Assembly: GCF_000931445.1 (NCBI RefSeq)
Contig: NZ_CP010849.1
Location: 4,774,001 to 4,838,000 of the forward strand
Origin: Streptomyces cyaneogriseus subsp. noncyanogenus
GTDB lineage: Bacteria; Actinomycetota; Actinomycetes; Streptomycetales; Streptomycetaceae
DNA: 64,000 bases
Direction of reading: 5' to 3'
In this document: positions 43,689-51,648 of the stretch, piece after piece
Position numbering within the stretch: the stretch's first letter is position 1
Layout: the number at the start of each line of letters is the position of its first letter
The notes under the pieces: model-generated
Seen by the model: only the letters and a program-made list of their open reading frames with translations
Databases searched by the model: none
What the model was told of the DNA's origin: nothing
Made by a program: the position numbers and the translations under genes

Positions 43689-44588
43689 TGTCTCCAGGAC
43701 CTGGATCGCCCACGGTGTGAAACCGCCCGCCTCCGGGTCCGGCTTGTAGTGGGCGAACCCCGGCAGCCCGTTGGCCCGCACGGGCACCAGGCGGGAGTCC
43801 GCGCAGGAGGCGCCGAGCGTCGTCATGAAGCCGGTGATGTCCGCGGGGCCGGTCAGCCACAGGTCGAACGGCGGCATCGTCATGACGGCGTCCTCGTGCA
43901 GCAGCGCCGTCAGGGCCGTCATGTCGTATCCCTCGAAGGCGGCGACATAGCGCTCCAGGAGCTTGCGCTGCTCCTCGTCCAGGGGGTCGGAGACCGCCGC
44001 GTCGGCCCCGCGGTCCGCCCGCTCGGCCAGCGTGGCGCGGGCCCGCTGGAGGGCGCTGTTGACCGAGGCGACCGAGGTGCCCAGCAGCTCGGCGACCTCG
44101 CTCGCCTTCCACGCCAGCACCTCGCGCAGGATCAGCACCGCCCGCTGCTTGGGCGGCAGCCGCTGGAGGGCGGCCATGAAGGCCAGCCGCACCGACTCCT
44201 TGGCGACCGCGGCCTCCGCCGGGTCCTGGACCGTGGGCAGCACGCGGGCGTCCGGCACCGGCTCCAGCCAGGTGTGGTCCGGGCGGGGCGACAGGGCGGC
44301 CCGGGCCAGCGGCGTCGACTCCGTCAGGTCCATGGGCCGGGCGCGCTTGCTGCCCGCGGACAGCATGTCCAGGCAGACGTTGGTCGCGATGCGGTAGAGC
44401 CAGGAGCGCAGGCTGGAGCGGCCCTCGAACGTGTCGTAGCTCCGCCAGGCGCGGACCAGGGTGTCCTGCACCGCGTCCTCCGCCTCGAAGGAGGAGCCGA
44501 GCATCCGGTAGCAGTAACCGGTCAGCTCGACCCGGTGCCGCTCCAGCGCGGAGTCCAGCTCCGCGGTCGCCGCCGTGCCCTTGGTCAT
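43572..44588 (-). CDS. SigG/SigJ-like ECF sigma factor with SnoaL-type C-terminal domain
   Basis: 338 residues from the ATG at 44588. Region 2: YCYRMLGSSFEAEDAVQDTL and RSSLRSWLYRIATNVCLDML. Region 4: LPPKQRAVLILREVLAWKAS and GTSVASVNSALQRARATLAE. The final 130 residues form a SnoaL/NTF2-like domain (LLERYVAAFEGYDMTALTAL, LHEDAVMTMPPFDLWLTG), which in this ECF group replaces a separate anti-sigma factor and controls activity. The nearby STAS gene may or may not be a partner. Confidence 0.9.
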   Translation of the reverse strand: MTKGTAATAELDSALERHRVELTGYCYRMLGSSFEAEDAVQDTLVRAWRSYDTFEGRSSLRSWLYRIATNVCLDMLSAGSKRARPMDLTESTPLARAALSPRPDHTWLEPVPDARVLPTVQDPAEAAVAKESVRLAFMAALQRLPPKQRAVLILREVLAWKASEVAELLGTSVASVNSALQRARATLAERADRGADAAVSDPLDEEQRKLLERYVAAFEGYDMTALTALLHEDAVMTMPPFDLWLTGPADITGFMTTLGASCADSRLVPVRANGLPGFAHYKPDPEAGGFTPWAIQVLETSDGRITGFHCFLDTRRWFPLFGLPLRLEAETGQAEQGL

Positions 44589-44719
44589 CGTCCACCCACC
44601 CCTGGGGCCGTCCCGTCGGGCGCGTCTTCGCGCCCCGCACTTGGGAAGCTACCGCAGGGCACTGACAACGGCTCCCGGAGCCGGGGCGGGCCGCCCCGGG
44701 GACGCCGCCGACCGGGGAA

Positions 44720-46006
44720 TCAGGCCGTCACGGCGTACCGCTCCCGCCGCGCCGCCCGGGACCCGAGCAGCGTGATGGCACCGACGCCCACCACGGCCAG
44801 CAGCCCGACGGCGACCGTCCCGGCCCAGCCCTGGGCGTGGAAGGCCACCGCGCCCACCGTGCTGCCCGCGCTGGAGCCGACGTAGTACGCGGACTGGTAC
44901 AGGGCCGACGCCTGGGCGCGGCCGTGGGCCGCGGTCTTGCCGACCGCCGACGACGCCACCGCGTGCCCCGCGAAGAAGCCCGCCGTGATCAGCACCAGGC
45001 CCAGCAGGACCAGCGGCAGGGACGGCGCCAGCGAGAGCAGCAGCCCGGCCGCCGTCGTACCGCCCGCCAGGTACAGGGCCCCGCGCCGCCCGAGACGGCC
45101 CACCAGGCGGCCGGCGGTCGACGCCGAGACCGTGCCGACCAGGTAGACGAGGAAGACGGAGCCGACGATGCCCTGCGGCAGGGAGAACGGCGCCTCGGTC
45201 AGGCGGTAGCCGATCACCGTGTAGACGCCGCCGAAGACCGTCATGAACAGGGCGCCGATCGCGTACAGGCGGCGCAGCAGCGGGTTGGCGAGGTGGTCGC
45301 GGACCGTGCGGGCGAGCACCCGCGGACGCAGCGAACCCGGGCGGAAGTGCCGCGGCTTCGGCAGCAGCAGCCGGAAGGCCACCGCGCACGCCACCGCGAG
45401 CGCCCCGACCACGCCGACGGCGATCCGCCAGCCCCACTCCTGGGCGACCCAGCCGGTGACGATGCGCCCGCTCATCCCGCCGACGCTGTTGCCCGCCACG
45501 AACAGGCCGATGGCGGTGACCAGCGCCTTCGGCGTCACCTCCTCCGCGAGGTAGGCCGTCGCCGAGGCCGGCAGCCCGGCCAGCGCCGCGCCCTGCACCG
45601 CCCGCAGCGCCACCAGCGCGGGCAGCGAGGGGGCGAAGGGGACCAGCAGCCCCACGGTCACCGCGACCGCCAGCGACGCCGTCATGACCGTACGCCGCCC
45701 GAAGCGCTCCGAGAGCGCGCTCATCGGCAGCACGAAGACCGCCAGACCGCCGGTCGCGGCGGCCACCGTCCAGCTCGCGTCGCTCGCGCTCACGCCGAAG
45801 TCGCCGGAGATCAGCGGCAGCAGGGCCTGGGTGGAGTACAGCAGGGCGAAGGTGGCGACGCCCGCGAGGAACAGGGCGAGGCTCATCCGGCGGTAGCCGG
45901 GCCCACCGGGGGTCATACGGGACTCGGACGGGGAGGCGGAGTCGGGTGCGGAGACGGCGAAGGCGGCGCCCACGGTGGTGGACGCCCCGGTACTGGCGGG
46001 AGTCAT
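44720..46006 (-). CDS. MFS transporter, YnfM/AraJ-like drug or sugar exporter
   Basis: 428 residues from the ATG at 46006. Twelve membrane segments are seen. MFS motifs include SALSERFGRRTVMTASLAVA (motif A) and ALRAVQGAALAGLPASATAY. It is transcribed divergently from a LysR regulator only about 60 bases away, a standard regulator/exporter pair. The substrate cannot be told from sequence. Confidence 0.88.
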   Translation of the reverse strand: MTPASTGASTTVGAAFAVSAPDSASPSESRMTPGGPGYRRMSLALFLAGVATFALLYSTQALLPLISGDFGVSASDASWTVAAATGGLAVFVLPMSALSERFGRRTVMTASLAVAVTVGLLVPFAPSLPALVALRAVQGAALAGLPASATAYLAEEVTPKALVTAIGLFVAGNSVGGMSGRIVTGWVAQEWGWRIAVGVVGALAVACAVAFRLLLPKPRHFRPGSLRPRVLARTVRDHLANPLLRRLYAIGALFMTVFGGVYTVIGYRLTEAPFSLPQGIVGSVFLVYLVGTVSASTAGRLVGRLGRRGALYLAGGTTAAGLLLSLAPSLPLVLLGLVLITAGFFAGHAVASSAVGKTAAHGRAQASALYQSAYYVGSSAGSTVGAVAFHAQGWAGTVAVGLLAVVGVGAITLLGSRAARRERYAVTA

Positions 46007-46069
46007 GCTGCGACCGTACGGAGGCGCCCGCTGATCCGTCCAATGCATGGAATCGCCATAATCGTTCCC

Positions 46070-47023
46070 ATGGTGCATCAGCAGAGGTCACAGGGGCGCC
46101 TGTCACCGTCCGGTGACACAGAAGACATCGTCGCGCTGCTCGCGCCGCGCCTGGCCCACTTCGCCGGCGTCGCCCGCACCGAGCACGTCACGCGTGCCGC
46201 GCAGGAGATGAACGTCCCCCAGTCGACCCTCTCGCGCGCCCTGGTCCGCCTCGAACAGGACCTGGGCGTCGACCTGTTCGCCCGCCACGGCCGCACGGTC
46301 TCCCTCACCCCCGCCGGGCGTACCTTCCTCGCCTCCGTCGAACGGGCCCTGGCCGAGATCGAGCGGGCCGCCGAGGAGGTCCGCGCGGACGCCGACCCGG
46401 CCACCGGCAAGGTCGCCTTCGGCTTCCTGCACACCATGGGCGCCGAGACCGTGCCCGGGCTGCTGCACGCCTTCCGCGCCGATCACCCGCGCATCCGCTT
46501 CAGCCTGGTGCAGAACTACGGCGAGGCGATGCTGGAGCGGCTGCGCGCCGGGGAGCTGGACCTCTGCCTGACCTCGCCGGTCCCCGACGCGCCGGATCTG
46601 GTCGCCCGCCGCCTCGACGAGCAGAAGCTGCGCCTGGTCGTGCCCGCCGACCACCGTCTGGCCGCCCGCCGCCGCGTGCGCCTGGCCGAGGCCGCCGACG
46701 AGATGTTCGTGACCCTGGAGCCGGGCTACGGGCTGCGCCGCATCACCGACGCCCTGTGCCAGGAGGCCGGGTTCCGGCCGCGGGTGGCCTTCGAGGGCGA
46801 GGAGGCCGAGACGCTGCGCGGCCTGGTCGCGGCCGGTCTGGGTGTCGCCCTGCTGCCGCCGCCCGCCGTGCCCCGCCCGGGCGTGGTCGAACTGACGGTC
46901 ACGGCGCCCCGCGCGGCCCGCGAGATCGGGGTGGCCTGGCTGGCGGGCCGGCCGGACACGCCGCCGGTGGCGGCGTTCAAGAGGTTCCTGCTGTCCAGGC
47001 GGGGCCATCTGCTCCCGGACTGA
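46070..47023 (+). CDS. LysR-family regulator of the adjacent MFS gene
   Basis: 317 residues. The N-terminal winged helix reads LLAPRLAHFAGVARTEHVTR, AAQEMNVPQSTLSRALVRLE and QDLGVDLFARHGRTVSLTPA. The LysR substrate domain follows (GKVAFGFLHTMGAETVPGLL, LRAGELDLCLTSPVPDAP, LVAAGLGVALLPPPAVP). The short gap to the divergent MFS gene should hold the shared promoter and operator. I did not find a clear T-N11-A dyad there. Confidence 0.9.
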   Translation: MVHQQRSQGRLSPSGDTEDIVALLAPRLAHFAGVARTEHVTRAAQEMNVPQSTLSRALVRLEQDLGVDLFARHGRTVSLTPAGRTFLASVERALAEIERAAEEVRADADPATGKVAFGFLHTMGAETVPGLLHAFRADHPRIRFSLVQNYGEAMLERLRAGELDLCLTSPVPDAPDLVARRLDEQKLRLVVPADHRLAARRRVRLAEAADEMFVTLEPGYGLRRITDALCQEAGFRPRVAFEGEEAETLRGLVAAGLGVALLPPPAVPRPGVVELTVTAPRAAREIGVAWLAGRPDTPPVAAFKRFLLSRRGHLLPD

Positions 47024-47094
47024 GGGCGGCGCGCGGCCCCCGCCGGGCCGCGGTCCGCGCGCGCCCGCCGTGGACGGCGCACCCCCCTGCGGCG

Positions 47095-47856
47095 CTACCG
47101 CCGCAGGGACGTGCCGAACCCGGCCGCCAGCGGCATCCGCAGCCCGAGCGGCGGCGGAGCCGCCAGCGCGTCCGCCACCGGCCGCGAGAACGCGCGGCCG
47201 AACAGCACGCCCATCACGAAGTCCTCGACCAGCGCCAGGACCTCGTCGCGGTAGTGGTGCAGCCCGTGGCCGTCGGAGTGGACCTCGAACCGGCACACGT
47301 CCCGGTTGGCCTTCTTGGCGCGGGCCGCCAGCCGGAACGACAGTTCGGGATCGGTCCGCGTGTCGTTCGTGCCGTGCACGATCAGCACATGCCGTCCGGC
47401 GAGCTGTTTCACCGGTTCGGGCGACGCGGCCACGTCCTCCTCCGGCAGCCACGGGGCGAGGGCGACCACCGCCTCGACGGCGTCGTGCCCGCCCGCGCGC
47501 AGCGCCGCCCGGCCGCCCATGCCGACGCCGGCCAGGCAGACGGGCACGTCCCCGTAGCGCCGTACCACCTCGTCGGCGGCCCAGGAGGCGTCCCGGGCCA
47601 GATGCGCCTCGCCGCCGTTCCAGCCGCGGTAGCGGTAGTGCACCACGTGCGCGACCAGGCCCTCGGGCCGCCCCGCGCGCGACAGCCGGCGGCCGAGCGC
47701 GCGCATCGACGCGGTCGCCAGCAGGGGAGCGGGCCTGCGGCCCGACACCTCGTCACCGCCGGGGAGCAGCAGGACCACGCCGCTCACCGGCGTCGGCTCC
47801 GGACCGAGCGCCCGCCCCAGTCGTGCCGTGCGAGCCGGCGTCGCTTGCTGTGCCAT
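47095..47856 (-). CDS. Alpha/beta-hydrolase-fold protein lacking the usual nucleophile Ser
   Basis: 253 residues from the ATG at 47856. The hydrolase fold is evident: VSGVVLLLPGGDEVSGRRPA, AHVVHYRYRGWNGGEAHLAR, HVLIVHGTNDTRTDPELSFR (acid Asp) and FEVHSDGHGLHHYRDEVLAL (His). The nucleophile elbow reads CLAGVGMGGRAALRAGG, so the G-x-S-x-G motif has Gly in place of Ser. It may be non-catalytic or use another residue. Length and order of motifs otherwise fit small esterases or dienelactone hydrolases. It is convergent with the LysR gene and divergent from add. Confidence 0.78.
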   Translation of the reverse strand: MAQQATPARTARLGRALGPEPTPVSGVVLLLPGGDEVSGRRPAPLLATASMRALGRRLSRAGRPEGLVAHVVHYRYRGWNGGEAHLARDASWAADEVVRRYGDVPVCLAGVGMGGRAALRAGGHDAVEAVVALAPWLPEEDVAASPEPVKQLAGRHVLIVHGTNDTRTDPELSFRLAARAKKANRDVCRFEVHSDGHGLHHYRDEVLALVEDFVMGVLFGRAFSRPVADALAAPPPLGLRMPLAAGFGTSLRR

Positions 47857-47987
47857 GACAGAACAGTCTCAGAAGTGCGGGTGTACGCCACCCGTCCGTG
47901 CGGTCACCGTTGCGTATCGACGCATTCGTACACCCCCGCACCACGATTCGTACACCGGCACACCACCGCGAACGACCCCGCACCCCT

Positions 47988-47999
47988 CTACGCGCGTAG
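47988..47999. promoter_or_regulatory. Nucleoside-regulon operator upstream of add
   Basis: A perfect CTACGCGCGTAG, ending 16 bases before the adenosine deaminase ATG and 4 bases before a TACAGT -10-like box (48004-48009). Confidence 0.75.
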
Positions 48000-48003
48000 G
48001 AGT

Positions 48004-48009
48004 TACAGT
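48004..48009 (+). promoter_or_regulatory. Possible leaderless promoter of add
   Basis: TACAGT followed by 6 bases and then the ATG at 48016. The GGAG at 47999-48002 is 13 bases from the start, too far for a good ribosome site, so a leaderless mRNA is plausible. The operator directly abuts this box. Confidence 0.4.
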
Positions 48010-48015
48010 GCGGAA

Positions 48016-49134
48016 ATGACGAGCCAGAGCACCGCGAAGAGCCCGACGCCGGACCAGATCCGCCGGGCGCCGAAGGTTCTGCTGCACGACCACCTCGACG
48101 GCGGGCTGCGCCCGGCCACGATCGTCGAACTCGCCCGCGCCACCGGCTATTCGAAACTGCCGCACACCGATCCTGGCAAGCTCGGCCTGTGGTTCCGGGA
48201 AGCCGCCGACTCCGGGTCCCTGGAGCGGTACCTGGAGACCTTCTCCCACACCGTCGCCGTCATGCAGACCCGCGAGGCGCTGGTCCGCGTCGCCGCCGAG
48301 TGCGCCGAGGACCTCGCCCGCGACGGCGTCGTCTACGCCGAGGTGCGCTACGCCCCCGAGCAGCACCTGGAGGGCGGACTCACCCTGGAAGAGGTCGTCG
48401 AAGCCGTCGACGAGGGCTTCCGGGAGGGCGAGCGGCGGGCGCGGGAGGCCGGCCACCGCATCCGCGTCGGCGCGCTGCTGACCGCGATGCGGCACGCGGC
48501 CCGCTCCCTGGAGATCGCCGAGCTGGCCAACCGCTACCGGGACGCGGGCGTCGTCGGCTTCGACATCGCCGGTGCCGAGGCCGGTCACCCGCCCACCCGG
48601 CATCTCGACGCCTTCGAGTTCCTGAAGCGGGAGAACAATCACTTCACCATCCACGCCGGGGAGGCTTTCGGCCTGCCGTCCATCTGGCAGGCGCTCCAGT
48701 GGTGCGGCGCCGACCGGCTGGGGCACGGGGTGCGCATCATCGACGACATCGAGGTGCGCGAGGACGGCTCGGTCGCGCTCGGGCGCCTCGCCTCCTACGT
48801 CCGCGACAAGCGGATCCCGCTGGAGCTGTGCCCCAGCTCCAACCTCCAGACGGGGGCCGCCTCCTCCTACGCCGAGCACCCCATCGGGCTGCTGCGCCGC
48901 CTGCACTTCCGCGCGACGGTGAACACGGACAACCGGCTGATGTCCCACACCAGCATGAGCCGGGAATTCGAGCATCTTGTCGAAGCGTTCGGCTACACGC
49001 TCGACGACATGCAGTGGTTCTCCGTCAATGCGATGAAATCAGCGTTCATTCCTTTCGACGAACGGCTGGCCATGATCAATGACGTCATCAAACCCGGATA
49101 CGCCGAACTGAAATCCGAATGGCTCTTCCGTTAG
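48016..49134 (+). CDS. add: Adenosine deaminase
   Basis: 372 residues from the ATG at 48016. Zinc and catalytic motifs: KVLLHDHLDGGLRPATIVEL (HxH), FDIAGAEAGHPPTRH, FTIHAGEAFGLPSIW (His and catalytic Glu), RLGHGVRIIDD, PLELCPSSNLQTGA and ATVNTDNRLMSHTSMS (Asp). It converts adenosine and deoxyadenosine to inosine forms. The CTACGCGCGTAG operator upstream places it with the nucleoside importer 11-15 kb away and deoC 11 kb downstream. Confidence 0.95.
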   Translation: MTSQSTAKSPTPDQIRRAPKVLLHDHLDGGLRPATIVELARATGYSKLPHTDPGKLGLWFREAADSGSLERYLETFSHTVAVMQTREALVRVAAECAEDLARDGVVYAEVRYAPEQHLEGGLTLEEVVEAVDEGFREGERRAREAGHRIRVGALLTAMRHAARSLEIAELANRYRDAGVVGFDIAGAEAGHPPTRHLDAFEFLKRENNHFTIHAGEAFGLPSIWQALQWCGADRLGHGVRIIDDIEVREDGSVALGRLASYVRDKRIPLELCPSSNLQTGAASSYAEHPIGLLRRLHFRATVNTDNRLMSHTSMSREFEHLVEAFGYTLDDMQWFSVNAMKSAFIPFDERLAMINDVIKPGYAELKSEWLFR

Positions 49135-49195
49135 CCCGCTCTGACCAGCACTGATCCAGGATCGGGTGGCAGCTTCACGGGTTCATTGTCTCGAC

Positions 49196-49226
49196 ATGCG
49201 GACGGGCTTTCACAATCCGTCCGCAT
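49196..49226 (+). terminator. Terminator after add
   Basis: A perfect 10-bp stem (49196-49205 with 49217-49226), an 11-base loop, then a T-rich run (ttcgatgttt). Confidence 0.65.
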
Positions 49227-49310
49227 TTCGATGTTTGCGGCGGGCGGTGCCTCGTGTTTACGGTCGAGCACCGCTCATCCCCGTCATCCATTTTTCGAGG
49301 ACTCATTTTC

Positions 49311-49643
49311 ATGAAGCAGTCTGCTGCCAAGACCCTCGGTGTCGCCGCCCTCGGTGTCGCCTTCGCCGCCGCCGGTGCGGGCACGGCCGGTGCCGTCAAC
49401 GGCGTGCCGGACCCGGGCCAGGCTCTGGACCCCATCACCCGGACGCTTCCGGCGGAGAGCCTCACCCGGTCGCTGCCGGGTGCGGGTGAGGCGCTGTCCC
49501 AGGGCGAGACCGCGGCCGAGGGCGGTCTGCGCGCCGTCCAGCCGACCGCCCAGCAGCTCCCCCAGAGCCCGACCGACCCGCTGGCCGGCCTGCTCGGCGG
49601 CCTGCCGGTGGACAGGCTGCCGGTGACCCTGCCCCTCCTCTGA
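49311..49643 (+). CDS. Small secreted protein, Streptomyces-specific
   Basis: 110 residues from the ATG at 49311, with GAGGA upstream. A clean signal peptide (MKQSAAKTLGVAALGVAFAA, cleavage after about GTAGA) leads to a mature part of about 80 residues rich in Pro/Leu/Gly/Ala with no cysteines. A repeated pattern (DPITRTLPAESLTRSLPG, PTDPLAGLLGGLPVDRLPV) is seen. I recognise it only as a type of small secreted protein common in Streptomyces; 56635-57039 encodes a similar one. Function unknown. Confidence 0.75.
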   Translation: MKQSAAKTLGVAALGVAFAAAGAGTAGAVNGVPDPGQALDPITRTLPAESLTRSLPGAGEALSQGETAAEGGLRAVQPTAQQLPQSPTDPLAGLLGGLPVDRLPVTLPLL

Positions 49644-49663
49644 GCCGCGCTCAGCCCCCATAC

Positions 49664-49706
49664 GCCGACGGGGCGCATCCGGTCCGCCCGGATGCGCCCC
49701 GTCGGC
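49664..49706. terminator. Bidirectional terminator between convergent genes
   Basis: A perfect 19-bp stem (49664-49682 with 49688-49706) and a 5-base loop, between the stop codons of the secreted-protein gene and the PspC gene. Confidence 0.8.
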
Positions 49707-49725
49707 ATGTACGGGAGCACGTCGC

Positions 49726-49929
49726 TCACCAGGCCGTACGGGCCGTCTTCTCCTCCGAGGGGAGCAGCACCCACAGAGCGATGTAGAGCAGGAACTGCGG
49801 GCCCGGCAGCAGGCAGGAGAGCAGGAAGATCGCGCGCATGGTCGTCACGGAGGTGCCGAAGCGCCGCGCCAGCGCGGCACACACTCCCGCGATCATGCGG
49901 CCGTCGGTGGGTCGGGCGAGGCGGGACAT
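49726..49929 (-). CDS. PspC-domain small membrane protein
   Basis: 67 residues from the ATG at 49929. The PspC motif is complete: LARPTDGRMIAGVCAALARR, then FGTSVTTMRAIFLLSCLLPG, and a second hydrophobic stretch ending YIALWVLLPSEEKTA. It is a short inner-membrane protein of the envelope-stress type. It follows the VanZ-like gene on the same strand after about 150 bases. Confidence 0.88.
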   Translation of the reverse strand: MSRLARPTDGRMIAGVCAALARRFGTSVTTMRAIFLLSCLLPGPQFLLYIALWVLLPSEEKTARTAW

Positions 49930-50083
49930 GGCGACTCCTCGGTGTCGTTCGGTCGTTCCCCTGCGGGCGCTTCGGCCGGCACGGCGGGACGGGCGTCCCG
50001 GACGTCCCCGGCGTCGGTGCGGCCGGTGGGCCGTCTGTTCTACTGCCCCCACACTACGGAGACGAACGGGTCAAAGCGTCGCT

Positions 50084-50635
50084 CTACGGGGCGATCCCGA
50101 CCCTGGGAATCGTCGGGGTACGCCCCTGAGACCGCTCCTCCCGGAGGAGGTCCGCGCCGGACCGGCGGGCGGACCTGCGACGGATCCAGGCCCGGCCCGC
50201 GGGCACCACGAGCAGATGTACGAGGGCCACGCCCGCGGTGTTGAGCAGCAGGGAGTCGATGTCCACGACCCGGCCGGGCACCCCGGTCTGCAACAGCTCG
50301 ATGCCGAGCGACAGCAGCGCGCCCGCGGCCACCGTGCGGAACAGCGAGGCCAGCGGAGAGACGGACAGCCGCCCGCCCGCCATCGGCAGCAGCACGCCGA
50401 GCGGCGCCAGCAGGGCGAGCCCCTCGCCGATGCGCCGGGCCGCCTCCGGCCAGCCCAGCGCCAGATCGGCCCGGATGCCGTCGAGCGGGTGCACATTGGC
50501 GGGCATCACCCACGGAACGTCCAGCGGCCGAAGCGTGCACCAGGCGACGAGCGCGAGATGCGCGACGAGGAGGGCACCCCCCGTCACACGGATGCGGATC
50601 GCGGCGCTGCCGCCGATGGAGCCTTGACGCTGCAC
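50084..50635 (-). CDS. VanZ-family membrane protein
   Basis: 183 residues from a GTG at 50635. About four membrane segments. The VanZ pattern is visible in LVAWCTLRPLDVPW, GVLLPMAGGRLSVSPLASLF and LSLGIELLQTGVPGRVVDID (the conserved ELxQ...R..D..D/N..N). The Asp-rich VVDIDSLLLNTAGVALVHLL follows. VanZ proteins are linked to glycopeptide or envelope-stress tolerance. Its 5' 175 bases are duplicated at 50764-50938 by the artefact described separately. Confidence 0.88.
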   Translation of the reverse strand: MQRQGSIGGSAAIRIRVTGGALLVAHLALVAWCTLRPLDVPWVMPANVHPLDGIRADLALGWPEAARRIGEGLALLAPLGVLLPMAGGRLSVSPLASLFRTVAAGALLSLGIELLQTGVPGRVVDIDSLLLNTAGVALVHLLVVPAGRAWIRRRSARRSGADLLREERSQGRTPTIPRVGIAP

Positions 50636-50656
50636 GCCCCCCTAGACGCGGCACCC
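50461..50656. repeat. Near-exact duplication, left copy (VanZ 5' end)
   Basis: 196 bases repeated at 50764-50960 with constant offset 303. The two copies differ at five positions that I can see, each A here and C there (first at 50505/50808). This copy ends exactly where the adapter begins. Confidence 0.85.
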
Positions 50657-50698
50657 TCGTATAACTTCGTATAATGTATGCTATACGAAGTTATTACG
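50657..50698. other. loxP-containing 42-bp adapter (454 Titanium linker), copy 1
   Basis: A canonical loxP (50661-50694, spacer atgtatgc) is framed by tcgt on the left and tacg on the right. The whole 42-mer matches, from memory, the 454 Titanium paired-end circularisation linker. It is foreign to Streptomyces by base composition. Confidence 0.9.
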
Positions 50699-50721
50699 CG
50701 GCCCGGGCGACCGGCCGCCGC
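50699..50721. other. 23-base chimeric insert between two adapters
   Basis: The 23 bases are the exact reverse complement of 51132-51154 inside the afsQ-linked lipoprotein gene. A stray fragment caught between two adapter copies is what a mis-ligated mate-pair read would give. Confidence 0.85.
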
Positions 50722-50763
50722 TCGTATAACTTCGTATAATGTATGCTATACGAAGTTATTACG
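50722..50763. other. loxP-containing 42-bp adapter, copy 2
   Basis: Identical to copy 1 and in the same orientation; the loxP core is at 50726-50759. The duplicated VanZ 5' sequence begins immediately after. Confidence 0.9.
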
Positions 50764-50960
50764 CCAGATCGGCCCGGATGCCGTCGAGCGGGTGCACATT
50801 GGCGGGCCTCACCCACGGAACGTCCAGCGGCCGCAGCGTGCACCAGGCGACGAGCGCGAGATGCGCGACGAGGAGGGCACCCCCCGTCCCACGGATGCGG
50901 ATCGCGGCGCTGCCGCCGAGGGAGCCTTGACGCTGCACGCCCCCCTAGACGCGGCCCCCG
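50764..50960. repeat. Near-exact duplication, right copy (broken VanZ 5' end)
   Basis: Second copy of 50461-50656. It carries the start and first 58 codons of the VanZ-like gene without the rest. Removing 50657-50960 or the equivalent would restore a normal spacer between the VanZ-like gene and the lipoprotein gene. Confidence 0.8.
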
Positions 50961-51051
50961 GCGGGATCGGTTCCGCCTCGCCCTCACCCGCACGGGTGAG
51001 TCGTGCGCCACACCCCCGCGACGGCCGCCGTCCCGCCCGGCACCCGGTCCG

Positions 51052-51648
51052 TCACCCGCCGGTGAGCGCGCTCGACGGCGGCCCGCTGCCGCCGGGACGG
51101 ACGCGGACCTCGTCCGTGCACGTGTAGCGGCGCGGCGGCCGGTCGCCCGGGCCGCCCAGGACGACCGAGCCGTCGCCCTCGGCCGCGGCCGAGTCGGAGA
51201 AGGTGCAGACGATCTGGGACAGCGCGTACGCGCTGAGGTCCGCCGGGGAGTCGTCGAGCCGCAGCGTGTCCTCCGGGTCGCCGGGGCGCGGCCCGGTCAC
51301 GGTCGTCCCGCCCCGCACGTCCGTGCCGTACCCGGCCGCCTTCTCCGTGTCCGACGGCGGCTCGGCGAGCTGGTCCAGCAGCCCCTGCGCCACCAGCAGG
51401 CGCCGCTGCGGGCCGGTGGCGCCGTCCGGGACCCGCACCGTGCGGTCCACCGCCACCAGGGACGCCCCGCACACCAGGAACACCTGCACCGGCGTCCCGG
51501 GCGCGGCCGGCGCCGCCGTGTCGGGCGGTGAGCAGCGCACCCGCGAGGGCGCCGGCCCGAAGTCCGTCGGCACCTCGGTGGGCCGGATGCCGCACCCGGC
51601 GAGCAGCACGGCCAGCACGGGAAGCCCCAGCAGACGGCGTACGGTCAT
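51052..51648 (-). CDS. Lipoprotein of the afsQ locus
   Basis: 198 residues from a start at 51648, which touches the stop of afsQ2 (ATGA-type overlap at 51645-51651). The signal peptide RRLLGLPVLAVLLAGC has a textbook lipobox (LAGC). The mature part includes RRLLVAQGLLDQLAEPPSD, LRLDDSPADLSAYALSQIVC and a Cys in RRYTCTDEVRV, the GerMN-like style of small Streptomyces lipoproteins. In S. coelicolor the matching gene lies directly downstream of afsQ2. It may sense or tune the two-component signal at the membrane (inference). Confidence 0.85.
   Translation of the reverse strand: MTVRRLLGLPVLAVLLAGCGIRPTEVPTDFGPAPSRVRCSPPDTAAPAAPGTPVQVFLVCGASLVAVDRTVRVPDGATGPQRRLLVAQGLLDQLAEPPSDTEKAAGYGTDVRGGTTVTGPRPGDPEDTLRLDDSPADLSAYALSQIVCTFSDSAAAEGDGSVVLGGPGDRPPRRYTCTDEVRVRPGGSGPPSSALTGG

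Noticed and set aside
50764..50938. A second VanZ-like gene
   Set aside because: It is a copy of the first 58 codons of the VanZ-like gene with constant offset and no remaining gene.
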